This document shows, piece by piece, positions 41,601 through 54,100 of a DNA stretch of 64,000 bases. Both the position numbers and the translations under genes were made by a program. The notes under the pieces are model-generated. The model worked only from the letters and a program-made list of their open reading frames with translations, made no database searches and had not been told where the DNA came from. Position 1 is the stretch's first letter, and each line of letters opens with the position of its first letter. This DNA comes from Echinococcus granulosus (taxonomy: Eukaryota > Platyhelminthes > Cestoda > Cyclophyllidea > Taeniidae): assembly GCF_000524195.1 (NCBI RefSeq), contig NW_020170386.1, positions 107,363-171,362 on the forward strand, given 5' to 3'.

Positions 41601-42170
41601 AAATCATATCGCCATTCGACTCTCACAGTGGATACTCCTGATGTTCCAGCGGTAAATGAAGAGCCGTCCGAAATCCCCAACACCACCGCAAATCTACCCC
41701 AACCGCTTCGTCTGCCCTTGTCCACAGTTCTCGTCAGTCGACTCAGAAATCCCAATGCACCCAGGGCCAAACGAAATGCGCGTGTAAAATTCAACATGCA
41801 GGTCTACGTTGACGGAGAGGACCAGCCACTGCCGCTGAACTGTGTTCCAGAAGAAGACAATCCCAGAAGCGCTCGGCGGAAGTCAGCTCCAGCCTTGCCC
41901 AGTCCAGATGAGGCAACACCGCCCGCTCCCCCTCCCCGACTGACCAGCCAGTCAGCCTCTGCCCCTCCCGCTGGGACAACAAAGTGTCAGCTGCAAAGCA
42001 GTCCGATAAAAATGCTGCGCTATGAAAATATGGACATGTTCCTAAAGAATGTTCAACAACTACCTGCTTCTGGTGAGCATTTAAAAGTATTGCTGCCTAT
42101 TAATTTAAAAGTAGCAGTGGTATTTTATTTTATTTTAGGAGAGAACGTAAACCTATCTGCTCAAAAATGA
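26625..42170 (+). CDS. Long coiled-coil protein, possibly SRCIN1/KIAA1217 (AIP3-domain) type
   Basis: Fourteen exons were assembled by frame and phase: 26625-27215, 34356-34839, 35335-35463, 36491-36688, 37924-38060, 38338-38415, 38523-38603, 39456-39587, 39666-39951, 40039-40114, 40442-40525, 40851-41028, 41472-42072 and 42139-42170 (TGA), about 1028 residues. The N-terminal third is disordered: Ser/Arg-rich, then Gly/Ala-rich, a run of six Gln, and a Thr run. The middle (exons 8-12) is a coiled coil. Its pattern, charged coil, then LIGQLADLEGVIEETGNDVL, then more coil, resembles the AIP3-like region of the SRCIN1/p140Cap and KIAA1217 scaffolds. The C-terminal exon is Pro-rich with PPAPPPR, a possible SH3 ligand. 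Weak points are the donor of exon 3 (GCAA|GTCTTA), the ends of exons 7 and 9, and the start, which could be internal to a longer exon. The structure is well supported; the family name is a guess. Confidence 0.72.
27764..27827. repeat. Perfect 12-bp inverted repeat with 40-bp spacer
   Basis: ACTAATTGAGCA at 27764-27775 is matched exactly by its reverse complement TGCTCAATTAGT at 27816-27827. The spacer also contains GAGCCCAAAT, loosely mirrored by ATTTCGGGCT just outside. It could fold as a hairpin in intron RNA, or be the worn end of an old element. Confidence 0.75.
31812..32026. promoter_or_regulatory. CCAAT-rich, CpG-containing patch inside the long intron
   Basis: Four CCAAT or ATTGG motifs lie within about 215 bp (31812-31816, 31849-31853, 31893-31897 and the palindrome CCAATTGG at 32019-32026), in a locally GC- and CpG-richer patch. 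One sits inside the inverted repeat TGCCGT...ACGGCA (31887-31907). Clusters like this mark NF-Y-bound promoters, so an internal promoter or enhancer is possible. No start site or first exon could be assigned. Confidence 0.3.
35428..35448 (+). repeat. Polyglutamine-coding (CAA/CAG) tract
   Basis: Six consecutive Gln codons, mostly CAA, in exon 3 of the long coiled-coil gene, within a Gln/His-rich stretch. The mixed codons suggest a tract kept at protein level rather than a fresh microsatellite. Confidence 0.8.
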
Positions 42171-45100
42171 ATCCGTCTCTTCCAGCAGTAATTCGACAAT
42201 TACCTCAGCTAGAATATGACCTTCGTGAAGCCTGATTCCCACCTTATTCCATGACAACAATTACATTTCAGATTGTAAAAGTATTATGGACATAATTGTG
42301 ACGCCAAACACTGCATCTTTACGTTCTGTTACACTGTTTTCTGCTTACACCTGTAAATAACTAGTAAACACTTTTGAATTTGATCATGACAGATAAACTA
42401 TATAAAATCGCCTCAGAACTGGGCTTCAGATATGAGGTCGTTCTGAAAAGGGAAGGAGCATTACGTTAAACAAGCTCAATACTGCTAGAATACCAAAATC
42501 ATTTTAGTGAAAATAAATTAAGCACGGTCCATACACGGAACGTTGCCTGAGATAGCTAAAAAATGATTTTATCAGGATCTTTGGTTTATTTTCTGCTTTG
42601 CAAAAGGTTTGATAAATCTAACGATTCTTTATCTTTCACTACTTCGTTGCAACCCTTATGCTCTTGCTGCTTCAGTGGGCTCAAAACCGACGATGACCTC
42701 ATGTTTTTCATATAAACAATTAGGCAGTTTATCAAGCCGGTTACCAGGTTAATAATGTTTCCTGGTATTAGACGAATATCATCGTACGTAAACTGTGAAA
42801 GACAACACGCTCTGCTCTCTACACTCAAAGTAGACTCAATTTACCAAAATATCAGTTCTCTTTGTGGGTACCATTATGCCACACAAGCAACGGGGGTGCT
42901 TTGCTATTTATTGTTCGAAATTACATAGTATTGCGCCGTTTCTGGCCGTTAAGATGTGCATTTGACCTTAAAAATATTCCATGAATCTTGATTCGGCCCT
43001 TCACATAAAAAAAGAATAACGGAAATTTCGCGTACACCAATTCACTTTGGTCTTGTTTATACGAAACATCGATTTCTGCAGTTGAGACCTGGTTGAACCG
43101 AGGATAAAACTGTTCATTTATGTAATAAAATTACGTTGATTGCCCTGCATTATAAAAGATTGTATTTTTATTCGCAGCTCTGAAAATAAAACAAGCAAAT
43201 GACATTAACCTAACAAAGTTTGCTAACCACAAATTCTTTTGTGCTTTTCCAACAAAAAACAAGAAAGTCGTAAGATACCTTTTGGTGATTTTTAAATACA
43301 GCACTTTATGCATAAAAAGTCCAATAAGCCTAGAACTCCATTGTCTCACCAAATAGCACCTTTATGTGCTAAAATCTGGGACACATCATGGATCCACTTT
43401 TACCCGTCTACAGTACTACATTCATTGCAATTGTTTTTTTGGGGGTTGTACATTTCTTAGCTGTTCAGTAAAATTTTGCGTTTTTTGTGAGTTAACTGTC
43501 AGACAGGAAAGCACATTGAGCACCGCTCAAGCCTGCTGGTGCCAGCTGGGAATACACGCCCACGTGCTTCCACGCCCCAATCGCAACCTGCAACCCCTTC
43601 ATGAAATTGTAAATTGCGCGAATTTTTTATAATTTAATGAAGAGGGAATTCGATATTAGTATTCTCACATAGTGTCCTAAAATAAAGTCCATCCAGAGGA
43701 TTTTTATTTAGTAGGTACGTTAATTTTCACTTTCATTTCACTTCACCCCATAGCATCTGTTTAATATAAGCATATCTGAACGTCTGAGCCTTAAATAAAG
43801 TGACAGCAATTAAATTACAAATTTATTGTAAAATGTAATGAATTTGAGAAACGGCTTATCAAGTGAAATGGTAAGCTATTTGCAACCGCTTCAGGTCAAC
43901 AATGATCATAAAATGCTGAAATTTTAGACAAAAACAAGACCCACCTGTATTTATCTGAGTGTGGTCAAGTCTTTTCAAAGTAACCCTTTAATTTTTACGG
44001 CTTTTGGTGCGCATTCTGTCAAAATTTAAATTAGTCCTTTAATGAAATTTTTGTGTTGGTAAAAAAGGTATAATTTAAAAAGGGTCTATGAACACACGGA
44101 TTTCTTGTTACAAGCATACAAGTCAAACTCTCGCAGCAGAACCACCGAAAATAAAAACAATTTTAAAAGGTCATACGGAGACACTAAGCCTTTATTCACA
44201 AGAGGAAAGATAGTGGTAGAGTAAATGCTGTTAGAGGACAAATAAAGTCGCATCATAATGCGAATTATAAGACCTCTGGTAATTTCTGGAGTGGTTTAAT
44301 GTGTCTGACCCCAAAATGTCTCAGGGATACGTAAAACGTTGGAAGAAGTGCATTGTAGTGTAAGCTGTTTAGTTAAAATGAGGCGAAGCTTGTTTCTTAG
44401 AAGATGCTCAAATCTTACACTACACTGAATCACTCCGCTATGTTTCACTCACTATGCAACTTTTATTAAATGTAGTGGCATAAATTGAACAAAAGTAGTC
44501 TATTTAAATATGAAGGTATCACAACAGTTTAAATGTAGGTCAGATAGCGCGCAGGCGTATAATCTGATTAGACTATTCATCATGTGAGAAAAATACCCCT
44601 ACTACGGATGTTTTTACAGCATGAGATTTTACACCAACAAATACCCTTTATTAGGAAATATTTCTGTTCCATTGGTTTCCTACTTTCGCTGTGTAAGCTA
44701 AGTGTGAAGACCCTCAAAGCGTCAATGAAGATTCGGTTCAGCATAAAATAGTGCGAAAACATGATTGTATTATTTAGCTACGGGCACGATCGGTCTGTTC
44801 AGCTACCCTTTTAATTGTAATATTTACAGCCATTGCGCAAATACCTTTCAAATAGTGAAAATGGAATGAGTCAAGTCTCCAGTTCAAATAATCACAGAGC
44901 ACTCTGCACGAGGAGATCGATGTAGTGCAGAACGACATAGCTGGATTGATGGTTCATGAATAGATAATTTATGTCGCCCAGGCTCAGCGTCACAAATCCA
45001 ATTTTCTAACATTGACACCACCAAGGACCTGGCATCATTGCGTGCGCCTTGTTTTGCTCGAGCCTTCCGACACACAGTCGACCGTAAATCAATTGTAAAA

Positions 45101-48100
45101 TCATTGGACACAAACGTGTCAAAAGTTTCCATGTAAATTACACACAATTAAATAATTACGTTTCTGTATGGCCAGTATAACATTCACGTAACAGAAAGCA
45201 GAAGGTACTCCTTTAAGCGTATTAACATCATCAATCAAAGTAATATCGCCTTTTCTCAAGTTAAAATGGAAAAAATGGCCAATGATGAACCCGAGCTTTA
45301 AGTTGGGACTACAGTATCCATTATTTCTTTCCGATACAATGTAGACAGATGTTTCCCCTGTTTTCTTGAGAATACATTAAGCTGCCAATAATGCACCTTA
45401 AGGCTGAGTTAATATTTATCATTATGGGCCATTATTTAAAGCGTAGGTTCATTTATTGCTTTACAATTCCTCTAGAATAAAAATAAGCCAGCTTATTGGA
45501 AGAATGAGTATACAAAATTATCTCTCACTGTTTAATTCACCTTAACTAGATGGAAACTATAAGTGAATTGACTTAAGATATTTTCTTTAATCTCCTCGCC
45601 ATCTTTAATATTTTATTGCCGCAAAGTACCGTGTATGTTTAAATGAATCTGTGGGTGTGAACACTAGTGATTGTACAAACCAAAATAAATGTTTATGCTA
45701 CCGCCAAAGCCTTATAATTTAAGTGACTACTACTATTATTAACCAGAATACAGAGAGCATGAGCATGGCACATTAGAACAGGCAAAGAATCGTATCAATG
45801 ATGATATTTACTTTATTTAAATATAACGTGCCAACCACCAATATTGCGTTGCCCAGTCCCATAAAAATGTGCAAAAACAAGCTTACAATCATACTTTAGA
45901 TTTGAATAACACCTACAAACACTCATGAACAAATGCAGGACTTGGAATAAAACAAGCACAACGTAGCATCTTTTGATGAGCGGCTAAAAATCCTGTCTAT
46001 AATTGAAAAGTCTGCTTTGTCACTTGGTTTCAAATACCAAGCTTAGCGCTCTTTAGTATTTACACTCAGATAATGACCTAAGACATTTGGGGGAGTTATT
46101 CCAAATTTTACAAAGTCGATAGCTCATTCAATTGCGTTGGCGAAGGGTATGAAAAATGCAAATAAATGATACAATGAATAAAAAAACGTTTTGCTTCCGT
46201 TTATTGGCACAAACTGATGCTTCAATCGTAAAAAAGAGGGCTCCTTAGGTCAAGTGTGTTCTTATTTCACTTACCCTCCCCTCAGCTTAATGCTACTGTG
46301 AACACCTTTTATCCATCTTCCATTAAAAATAATTGTAAAGCAAATAAAACAGCGTTTTGAAATTTAGTTTTTAAGCTATGCGACAGAGTATAAAATGGTG
46401 GGCGGTTTATGAGGATGGGAGCTTCTGGCTATTTAACCTGTTGAAGTTCGCATTCATTTATACGTTTCTGGAAAATTAGCAACACATGGAAATACGCATA
46501 TTTCTCGTTCCTGTGACCCAACACTTCAGTCATTCTCGCGACCGTGACAGCAGTGTGTGACTGAGAGGACATATGCTGCATCGATGATCACGTTAAAATA
46601 TCACACTCTGTTTCGGCGTACTTTGAGACGTCGTTTTTAGAGTGACACTGTTACTGTTCATCGTTTTAGTCTACATTTCGTTTGGACGCAATTCGTATGT
46701 CACCGTCTGATTCCATTTAAAGCGCTTTCTTTCCTTCTCTGTGTAAAAAGTGTGCTGCAAGTTTTCTACAGACTACGAGTGCATCATCCATGCAAACAAT
46801 GCGCTATGTTTTACGACCTGATCACCACTGAAAGACAATGGAAATGCTGCGAATGTACGTTTATTGCATACTCTTCTGAAATGAGGTATATGAAGGAAAC
46901 TGACAAAGTACTAAATATTATTTACCCGCTACAAGATGATTCGCCTCAATTTAGTAGCAATAAACTAGTACAATAGGTAACTTGGCAATCGGCAACAGTA
47001 AGCTAACTCCAGAAAGATTGGAAAAATTGGGAAAGTAAAAATTCAAGTAACGCTGTTTGTTTTTGGCTCCAATTGCGGCAGCATGCATGACAATTTTAAC
47101 CAGACCAGTCACTTCATCAATGAAGAATTTTGATCGAAAATTTAGGCTATTTACTAGAAGGAATATGTAGAATATTTATGCTGTAAGGTGTTGGGACGCA
47201 CCAATGCGGGTTGATCATGCAAATGGCTACAGAACAAAAACATATGTGTTGGCGGTGTCTTCGCTCAAGACACCCGATTTGGAAGCTCGAGACCAGCGAA
47301 AGATCAGGCATGACTAAAAGACAAAGTGTACCTGAACTCGAGAGATGGCAAGATCTGCTTAGTTCCTGGTCAACGACAAACTACAGAAGGCAGTGGGGTG
47401 GGGAATAAATATGACCTATACACACGGTTGGCTCTATTTGACCATGCATTCCTGCATATAAATCAGGCTAAATCTGGCAGATAGTGTGTTGGCCTTTCGT
47501 TGTAGATGGGTCCCACCGGGGTTTTGATAATGACGACGGTACAGCATAATTCAGGTGCATTAAATGTTACTTACGTTCGAGATGTTCGCCCAATATTTCC
47601 ATTTGCAAGACTCCTTAAGCTCCCATTGACTTAAAACGGCATCCCATAAACAACTTTTTTGCTAATCAAAAAAGAATAGCTTTGAAGCCCTCTATATTGA
47701 CCCACTACTGGTCCCTAAATGGTTTCCCAAAAACGGCTTTAGAAATCTTTTAAATCCCAAAAGGAGCTAAACTCAGAAAAGTGTTTTTTGACAAATAAAT
47801 AAGGACTTTGTGTCCAGTTGAAGAAACCACCATCAGTTCTTTCTTGTTTATCATCCATTTGTCATTCCTTATAAGTGACCTTCCTTAATGAGTAGGAATC
47901 GCTACACAGGGATGCCACAAAGTTCCTTGGAGTCTTAGTCAAAAAACTGAACAAAAAACCACGAAGTCGCTTTTAAAAATGGTGGTTTGTGTTCCAAATT
48001 TATACCCAATAAATTACAGTACCCATATTCATGCTTAGATGGAAAAGGCCTTAAATCATCCTCGACGCAATTATCAAGTAGCATATGCACTTTAAAGCCC

Positions 48101-51100
48101 CGTGCAAAATATGGACATCTAAAACGCCTTGAGTAAATTACTTTGCAAATTTTTGATGTTTTTTTTAATAACATCAAACATACTCACACGTAACTGATAA
48201 ATTCAGATAAGCTGAGTTTTTTCACAAGTAAGGACAGCGAATTAGAAATAAACTTTTTTGTAATCCTGTTGTTCAAAGACCGTGAATGCGTTTAGCGTTA
48301 CATGTGCTTAGCGATCGCCTCATCATAGCCATTTAGGCAAGTGCTAAGAGGCAGGGAGATTATGACCATTTTGTTTATTTAAAGATTGAAGGCAAAACAG
48401 GCTTCTAGTTAAAATTTGTGATTATCACAATTAACTGATCCTAAAGCATTTCAAGTTCGAGGATAAGAAGACCAAAAGCGCAGAACCAGCTTGAGCTTGT
48501 AAGTGTTATCGTAACGTTTTGCACTTTATTCTATCTTTCGAGTTATGGTAATGGGTATGGCGTCCTTTTAACACCAATTGCACCTTGGGCAAGCATTTCT
48601 TCTTAAAATTAGTAAAAATCGAAATTGCCCAACATGAAGCGTCAAAAATAAAAAGGATGTAGTTGGCAAATTAACTCAGCTGCTCATTTATTGCACGAGA
48701 AAGTCGGAAAACTCAGCCTAGATTAATTGCAGAAAACAATTCACTGAACATGGCCACTTTAATGCTTATCATACAAGCTCGAGCTTCGTTTTACTCGGCA
48801 AACTAACTAAGGCGTAACAGATTAAAGTTTATACCGTTAGTGCCGTGAATATTCTGACAGTAAACTCATCAAATGTCTAGATCACTTTACCGTCTCTGCT
48901 TTCGTTTGAACACTGACCAATTCTTATACCTCATACAACGTTATCAACATTCAAGCATCTCCACATCTCTACTGTAAAATTTTATTATAAGAACTTGTTG
49001 TTATCCTTAAGATAACCCATAATTAAGTTATTTCTTGTTAGAATCAAAAGTGGTTTTACGAAAAACCTTGCCATACTTATCACCTTACCAGACAAAGGTT
49101 GAACCCTGAGAAGTCTTGAAAAAAAAATATTAGGTGGAGATGATTATTCTCGTCCAAAAGCTCCTAACTAAATGGAATTCACAAATACAGTATTGCATTT
49201 TATCCTATTTGAGAGAGCATTAATGTTAACCGTAGAAATGAGCCCATGTAAAAGTGGGGCCCTTATCACAAAGACTCACGTAACCCAAATAATCACTGGA
49301 TAAGCTGTCTTACTTGATACAGCAAGGTTTTAAAAATGTCCTAATTCACTCCACCACTCGATAAATGGGGGTGTCACTTTTAAATCTTTTTACTAAATAG
49401 CCAGATCTTAGCACCGTCACATCAATTCTTTCATCAATGCACATAGGATTCCTTTGTGTCTCACTCTGCGATTATCTCAAATCAACACTTTGAGGTCAGT
49501 AGTTTTACTAATTCCTTTACTAATAAAGACATTTGTTTTAAAGCATTCATCTTGGCTTTGAAGCGATAATAAAATTGACACCAATAGAATCATTTCTCAT
49601 GTAAAGCTTGGTCTTGGCCCTAATCCTAATCCGACAGGTATTTACCGTAATATTTCGAAAATGCTGGGTTTAACTTCTTACTCATGCATCAATAGATTTA
49701 TGAAAGCAAGATTCATCAATGATATTTTTGCTTGCGCCTCTCGTCAATATGCGTTGAATGAATTCAGTCATCAGAATAGCTCAATTAATTTCTGTTGCCA
49801 AGACGCCTGTCTCCCAATAAAAACGTCAATGAAGCTTCCTTATTCTAAAGAGCTAAGACTGAATGCACATTGAGTGGTCATCCCTGTTTGGCTAAACAGC
49901 AGCTAGAGGGGAAACTCTTAAACTCAAAAGGGGTAGGGGGTAAAGTTTAACCAAAAATTTCCCATAGTATTTTTCACAGCTTTGTGGCGATTAGTATTGT
50001 TCAACTATAATAAGTTTTCCGAAACTTGACCCGGTTCAAATAAGATGCACAAATTTTAATGTAGATGAGAATTGAAGGGCTCAGATAGCTAAATATTTTT
50101 CGGCTTTTTCACGATTACTTTGATGTTTATGACTTTTAAAAGAGGCTGTGTACAATTAATTGATTTAAGCAATTACCCTTAGACGATAGGCTTTGCTCTG
50201 TTCTCTAGTGTTAGAAGCCAGCTCATAATCCTTTAACTACTTTCTTTTACGAAATGAAACAGCTCCTCATTTCAATGGCCACCCAGATTGCATCACGGCT
50301 TTGTCTATTATCAACCAAACTGGGCCGCCGGCATAAAGCTGTATTTAAGAGATATACTCCATCCAATCCAACTAATATATTTTCCTTTTAATCCAATCTC
50401 GCCTTTGTTAATTATTCTTAACAGCATAAGTTCTTTGAGCGCTTTTATTTGAAAATCGAGGAAATTTACACTTAGGCAAAGCACTCCCAAAGTGTTGAAA
50501 GGCAAAGGTACTCAATTCTACCAAGTGTGTAAGTAGTTTGCAAGACAATCCCATGTAACATGTAACTAAAACAATTGTTATTATTTAACAGGGTATAAAA
50601 AAGGCACAAGTTATTGACTCGTTAAAAAGCGCCTGTGGAGGGCAAGAAGTCACATAGATTACGCTATTAATGTGCCGCAAATAAACCTTCCAACCGTGAA
50701 CTCAATAACATTTACTGTTGTTTTGGTAAAATACTCAGACAGGTGTAAGCATTTTGGCGGTGTATTCAGCTAGAGGTTAAAATTTGTTCATTAAAAAGTA
50801 CTAAATATTTTAAAGTTTGTTGCGAATCAGGCTTATAAGAATTTAAACAGCCACTACACTGCTCACCACTTTCTGGTAAAGAAAGGTAATCATTAATGCT
50901 GCACGGATTATTGGTGCTTTTGTAAGAAATTTAGGCAAGGAACCAAGAATAATCTTTTTAGGGTTGAGTAGTAGCAAATCACATAACTCTCAATATTACT
51001 CGCCATACAATGAAAATGTTTACCCTCTAAGATATACGGAGTTAGATCAATGGATAGTTTTTGCACTAAATTACATTGCTCGACTTCTGCGCAAAACAGA

Positions 51101-54100
51101 TTTTTACGTTGCCCAATTGCACAGCAAGGTCTTATCGATAGTATCATTCGTCTAGTGCAGAAGTCATAAAATAAATCCATTCAACTGCCTCTGCTCACAG
51201 TCTTATGCTTCTCACATTATCTAGACTGTATTGTTAAAACGAACAGCAGTTAGCCTCTCTTAATTTATTTACTTCACCTCTTAATGCCGTATTTTCTATG
51301 CTGCAATCGACAGTGTCAAAGGCGAACGTATTCATCTTCTTTTTGATAAGAATAATAATATTGATGCTGCCTATTAGCCATACAAAGATGTCGGTGTTAA
51401 TTCAATAACACACGATTATCAGACTTCATAGATATATCTGTCTTATATCTTTACCTGAATGCCATTACTTTGACCTAATTGTTGGGATTAAACTAATGAA
51501 AAATCTTTTTATTTCGATACTAAGAGGATCATTGACTGGATATCAATGAAGCCAGTTTTCAGAAAAATTGTGTTTGAAGTGGAATTAGTTTTGCACACAT
51601 CATGATCCGACTATTTTCTCGTTTACTAACAAGTTGAGTTCAGTAAGCACTTCAAATTATCGCATCGAATACTAATCTGAATAGTTACTCAATTTTCCTC
51701 TTGGTGGCTTATTCAACAACTATCCACAGCCTGTTCAAGTAGCTCTAGTCGGATTAGGAATATGGCCACGATTACCTGTGATTACATTAAGTGCCCCTTT
51801 GAAAATCCGTGTTTTGGGGATTGAGTCTTGTCTCGATTACAAAATTTGCCTCTTATTATAAAGTCATTTCCCCAAGGCCGATCATTCTGCTATCCCTCTT
51901 CATCTAAAATTAAGTGATCACACTCTATGACACGGAAATAATTGAACATTTTGAGAAACAAAGTACCTTTGGAATGTCGCGCAATTGTAAATAATTTATT
52001 TTACTTACTTTAAAGACGCTTCATTAATTTAATGGAATGCTAGTTTATTAAATTGTATTATACTTTGCCCATATCTATTTTCCTCTTTTCAACAATTAAA
52101 GTAGAATTTCTTTTAAAAGAGCTAGCTGGAATATAAAATAGATCCGACGCAGAAATTGTGCCACAGTAAGCACCATTGACCCGTAAAAATGGATATTAAA
52201 GTAATTCAATGCAGGCTGTGAGTAATTTCTCAAAAAATAACCAAATCTTTTGGAGGCCCCATGAAACCACTTATCATCGCTAAGGTACTGGATTCAGGCT
52301 AAAACTCGCCATAAAAATTTATGCGTAAATTTGAAATTAATAAATGCTTTTTGATTAGTATGGCCTTCCGTTTTATGGATGCACTATTGAGCATCAACTG
52401 GCATGTGAATCCAGACACATAATTACGCAAGAATAACGAGTCGAATACTTTCTACCAATACTTACAAAAAAGGCTCATTCGATTTCAAAATTAAGTCATT
52501 CAGTTATGCTTCTGAGATTTTAAGTTTGAAAAAGGTGCTTTAAGTGATAGGCTGCATTAAGGAACTATTTTGGGGGGCAAAGATGCAGGGGTAATAATTT
52601 GAGTGCTATAGTTATCATAGTAATATGATAAGATCCACTTGCAACCCAGCTAATTTGTTTATCAAATGCGAGCTGATTGTTGGGGCATTCGAATTTCCCA
52701 CTGGATTCGTGGCAGTGACGGAGTGCTTATTTTTCCATAAACCATCCGACTTTTTTATTTCATTTTTGATTGGAGAATTTACTCATTCAGTTGTTAAAGT
52801 AATTTATTCAGTATAACATTGAATCAACATGAAAACAATCTGTTAAGTTCTCCTTAACAAAGTGCCAATTAAATCATGAGACTAGCCTGTATCCTGATCT
52901 TTAGTACTCACCGACTTCTGACCGTACATTTCACCTAAAATCATTATCATTCATGGATAAAAAAGCATTCACTTAACATATACCCCAATACTTGCATTTG
53001 CACAATTAAAGGAGCCTAAGAGGGCCTAAATATTATTTTACTAATCTGACAGTACGCACAATCACAGATGCGAGTGCATCACACCTATCAGTGGTACCCC
53101 ATACAATGAAGTTGGCCAGACAATTCAACTGTTTCGTATTCCCTAGACGCCTTACTGTGAAAATAAAGGTCTCTCTTGTCTTAGTCTATTTTAGAATTAA
53201 AAAAAATGAACATGCAAGAAGAATGACAGTGGACACCTTACAAATGTAAATGTGGAAAGTAACAATTTTGGGAGTTACTCATAAAATTACTAAAATGAAG
53301 TTCGTTGTTTTTTTCAAGATTAAGAAGGACCATATTGCTGTGTCAATGTGTATGACTGGACGCCGGTGAGTTTTCTAGATATATGGGCTTCCTATTTCTT
53401 AAAAGTGGGTATTGTTTTGCAAATACTCAAATGAAAGGACCTGACTCATAAACCCCACATTTGGGTTCATAAATTGGACGAAAAACAATGCGAAGAGGCT
53501 CTCTCAGGCAGACCACTTTTGAGCAGCTTTCAAGGGTAGGCTTGATTGCAAAGTCGTAGCAATGGTAGTTTAAATGCTTAAAATGATCTGCAAATGCACG
53601 ATTCCAGTAGTTAATGTCGCCCATTTATTTCTTATTCGTGGTTTGCAGTAAATGTGACATCTTGCACAGCAAAAGCATGTTCTCATTCATGACAGTCTTA
53701 TCTTAGTTAGAAAGGATATGAGTGAACGGTCTTGTGACTCTCGAGTCATATAGATCAAGCTTCTCGTTTTATGTGTGGACGGTGAGAAACAACGGGGACT
53801 TGGTTTCCCGAATGTTAATCTATAGTCATAGTTTTGGACTAACATTGACTTGGTTTTCAGGTTAGATAAGTGATTGCCTTTATTGCTATTGTTGTAAAGG
53901 ACGCATTAAAGTTTAATGCTAAAACGACAAATATTTTAGATGAGACCGATGATTTTGCACATATTTACCAATTAGTCGTAACGCAGTATCTTCTTTTGAC
54001 ATGTCGTCAATGATTTGACCATCTATTTGGCTCACTAACGGTGATTGAGATATGAGACGTCGGCAATAAGCACAAATTGCTTAAATATTGTATGAGCGTA

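Noticed and set aside
46752..47408. Two short plus-strand frames with Cys/Trp-rich sequence, considered as a retroelement remnant
   Set aside because: No reverse transcriptase, integrase or gag motif, no terminal repeats and no poly(A) tail.
50964..51155. 63-codon plus-strand frame, protein-like
   Set aside because: The opposite strand is also open for 90 codons, and neither has splice or homology support.
53427..53624. Minus-strand frame with ATG and many Cys/His residues
   Set aside because: Cys/His spacing fits no known finger; single isolated frame of chance length.
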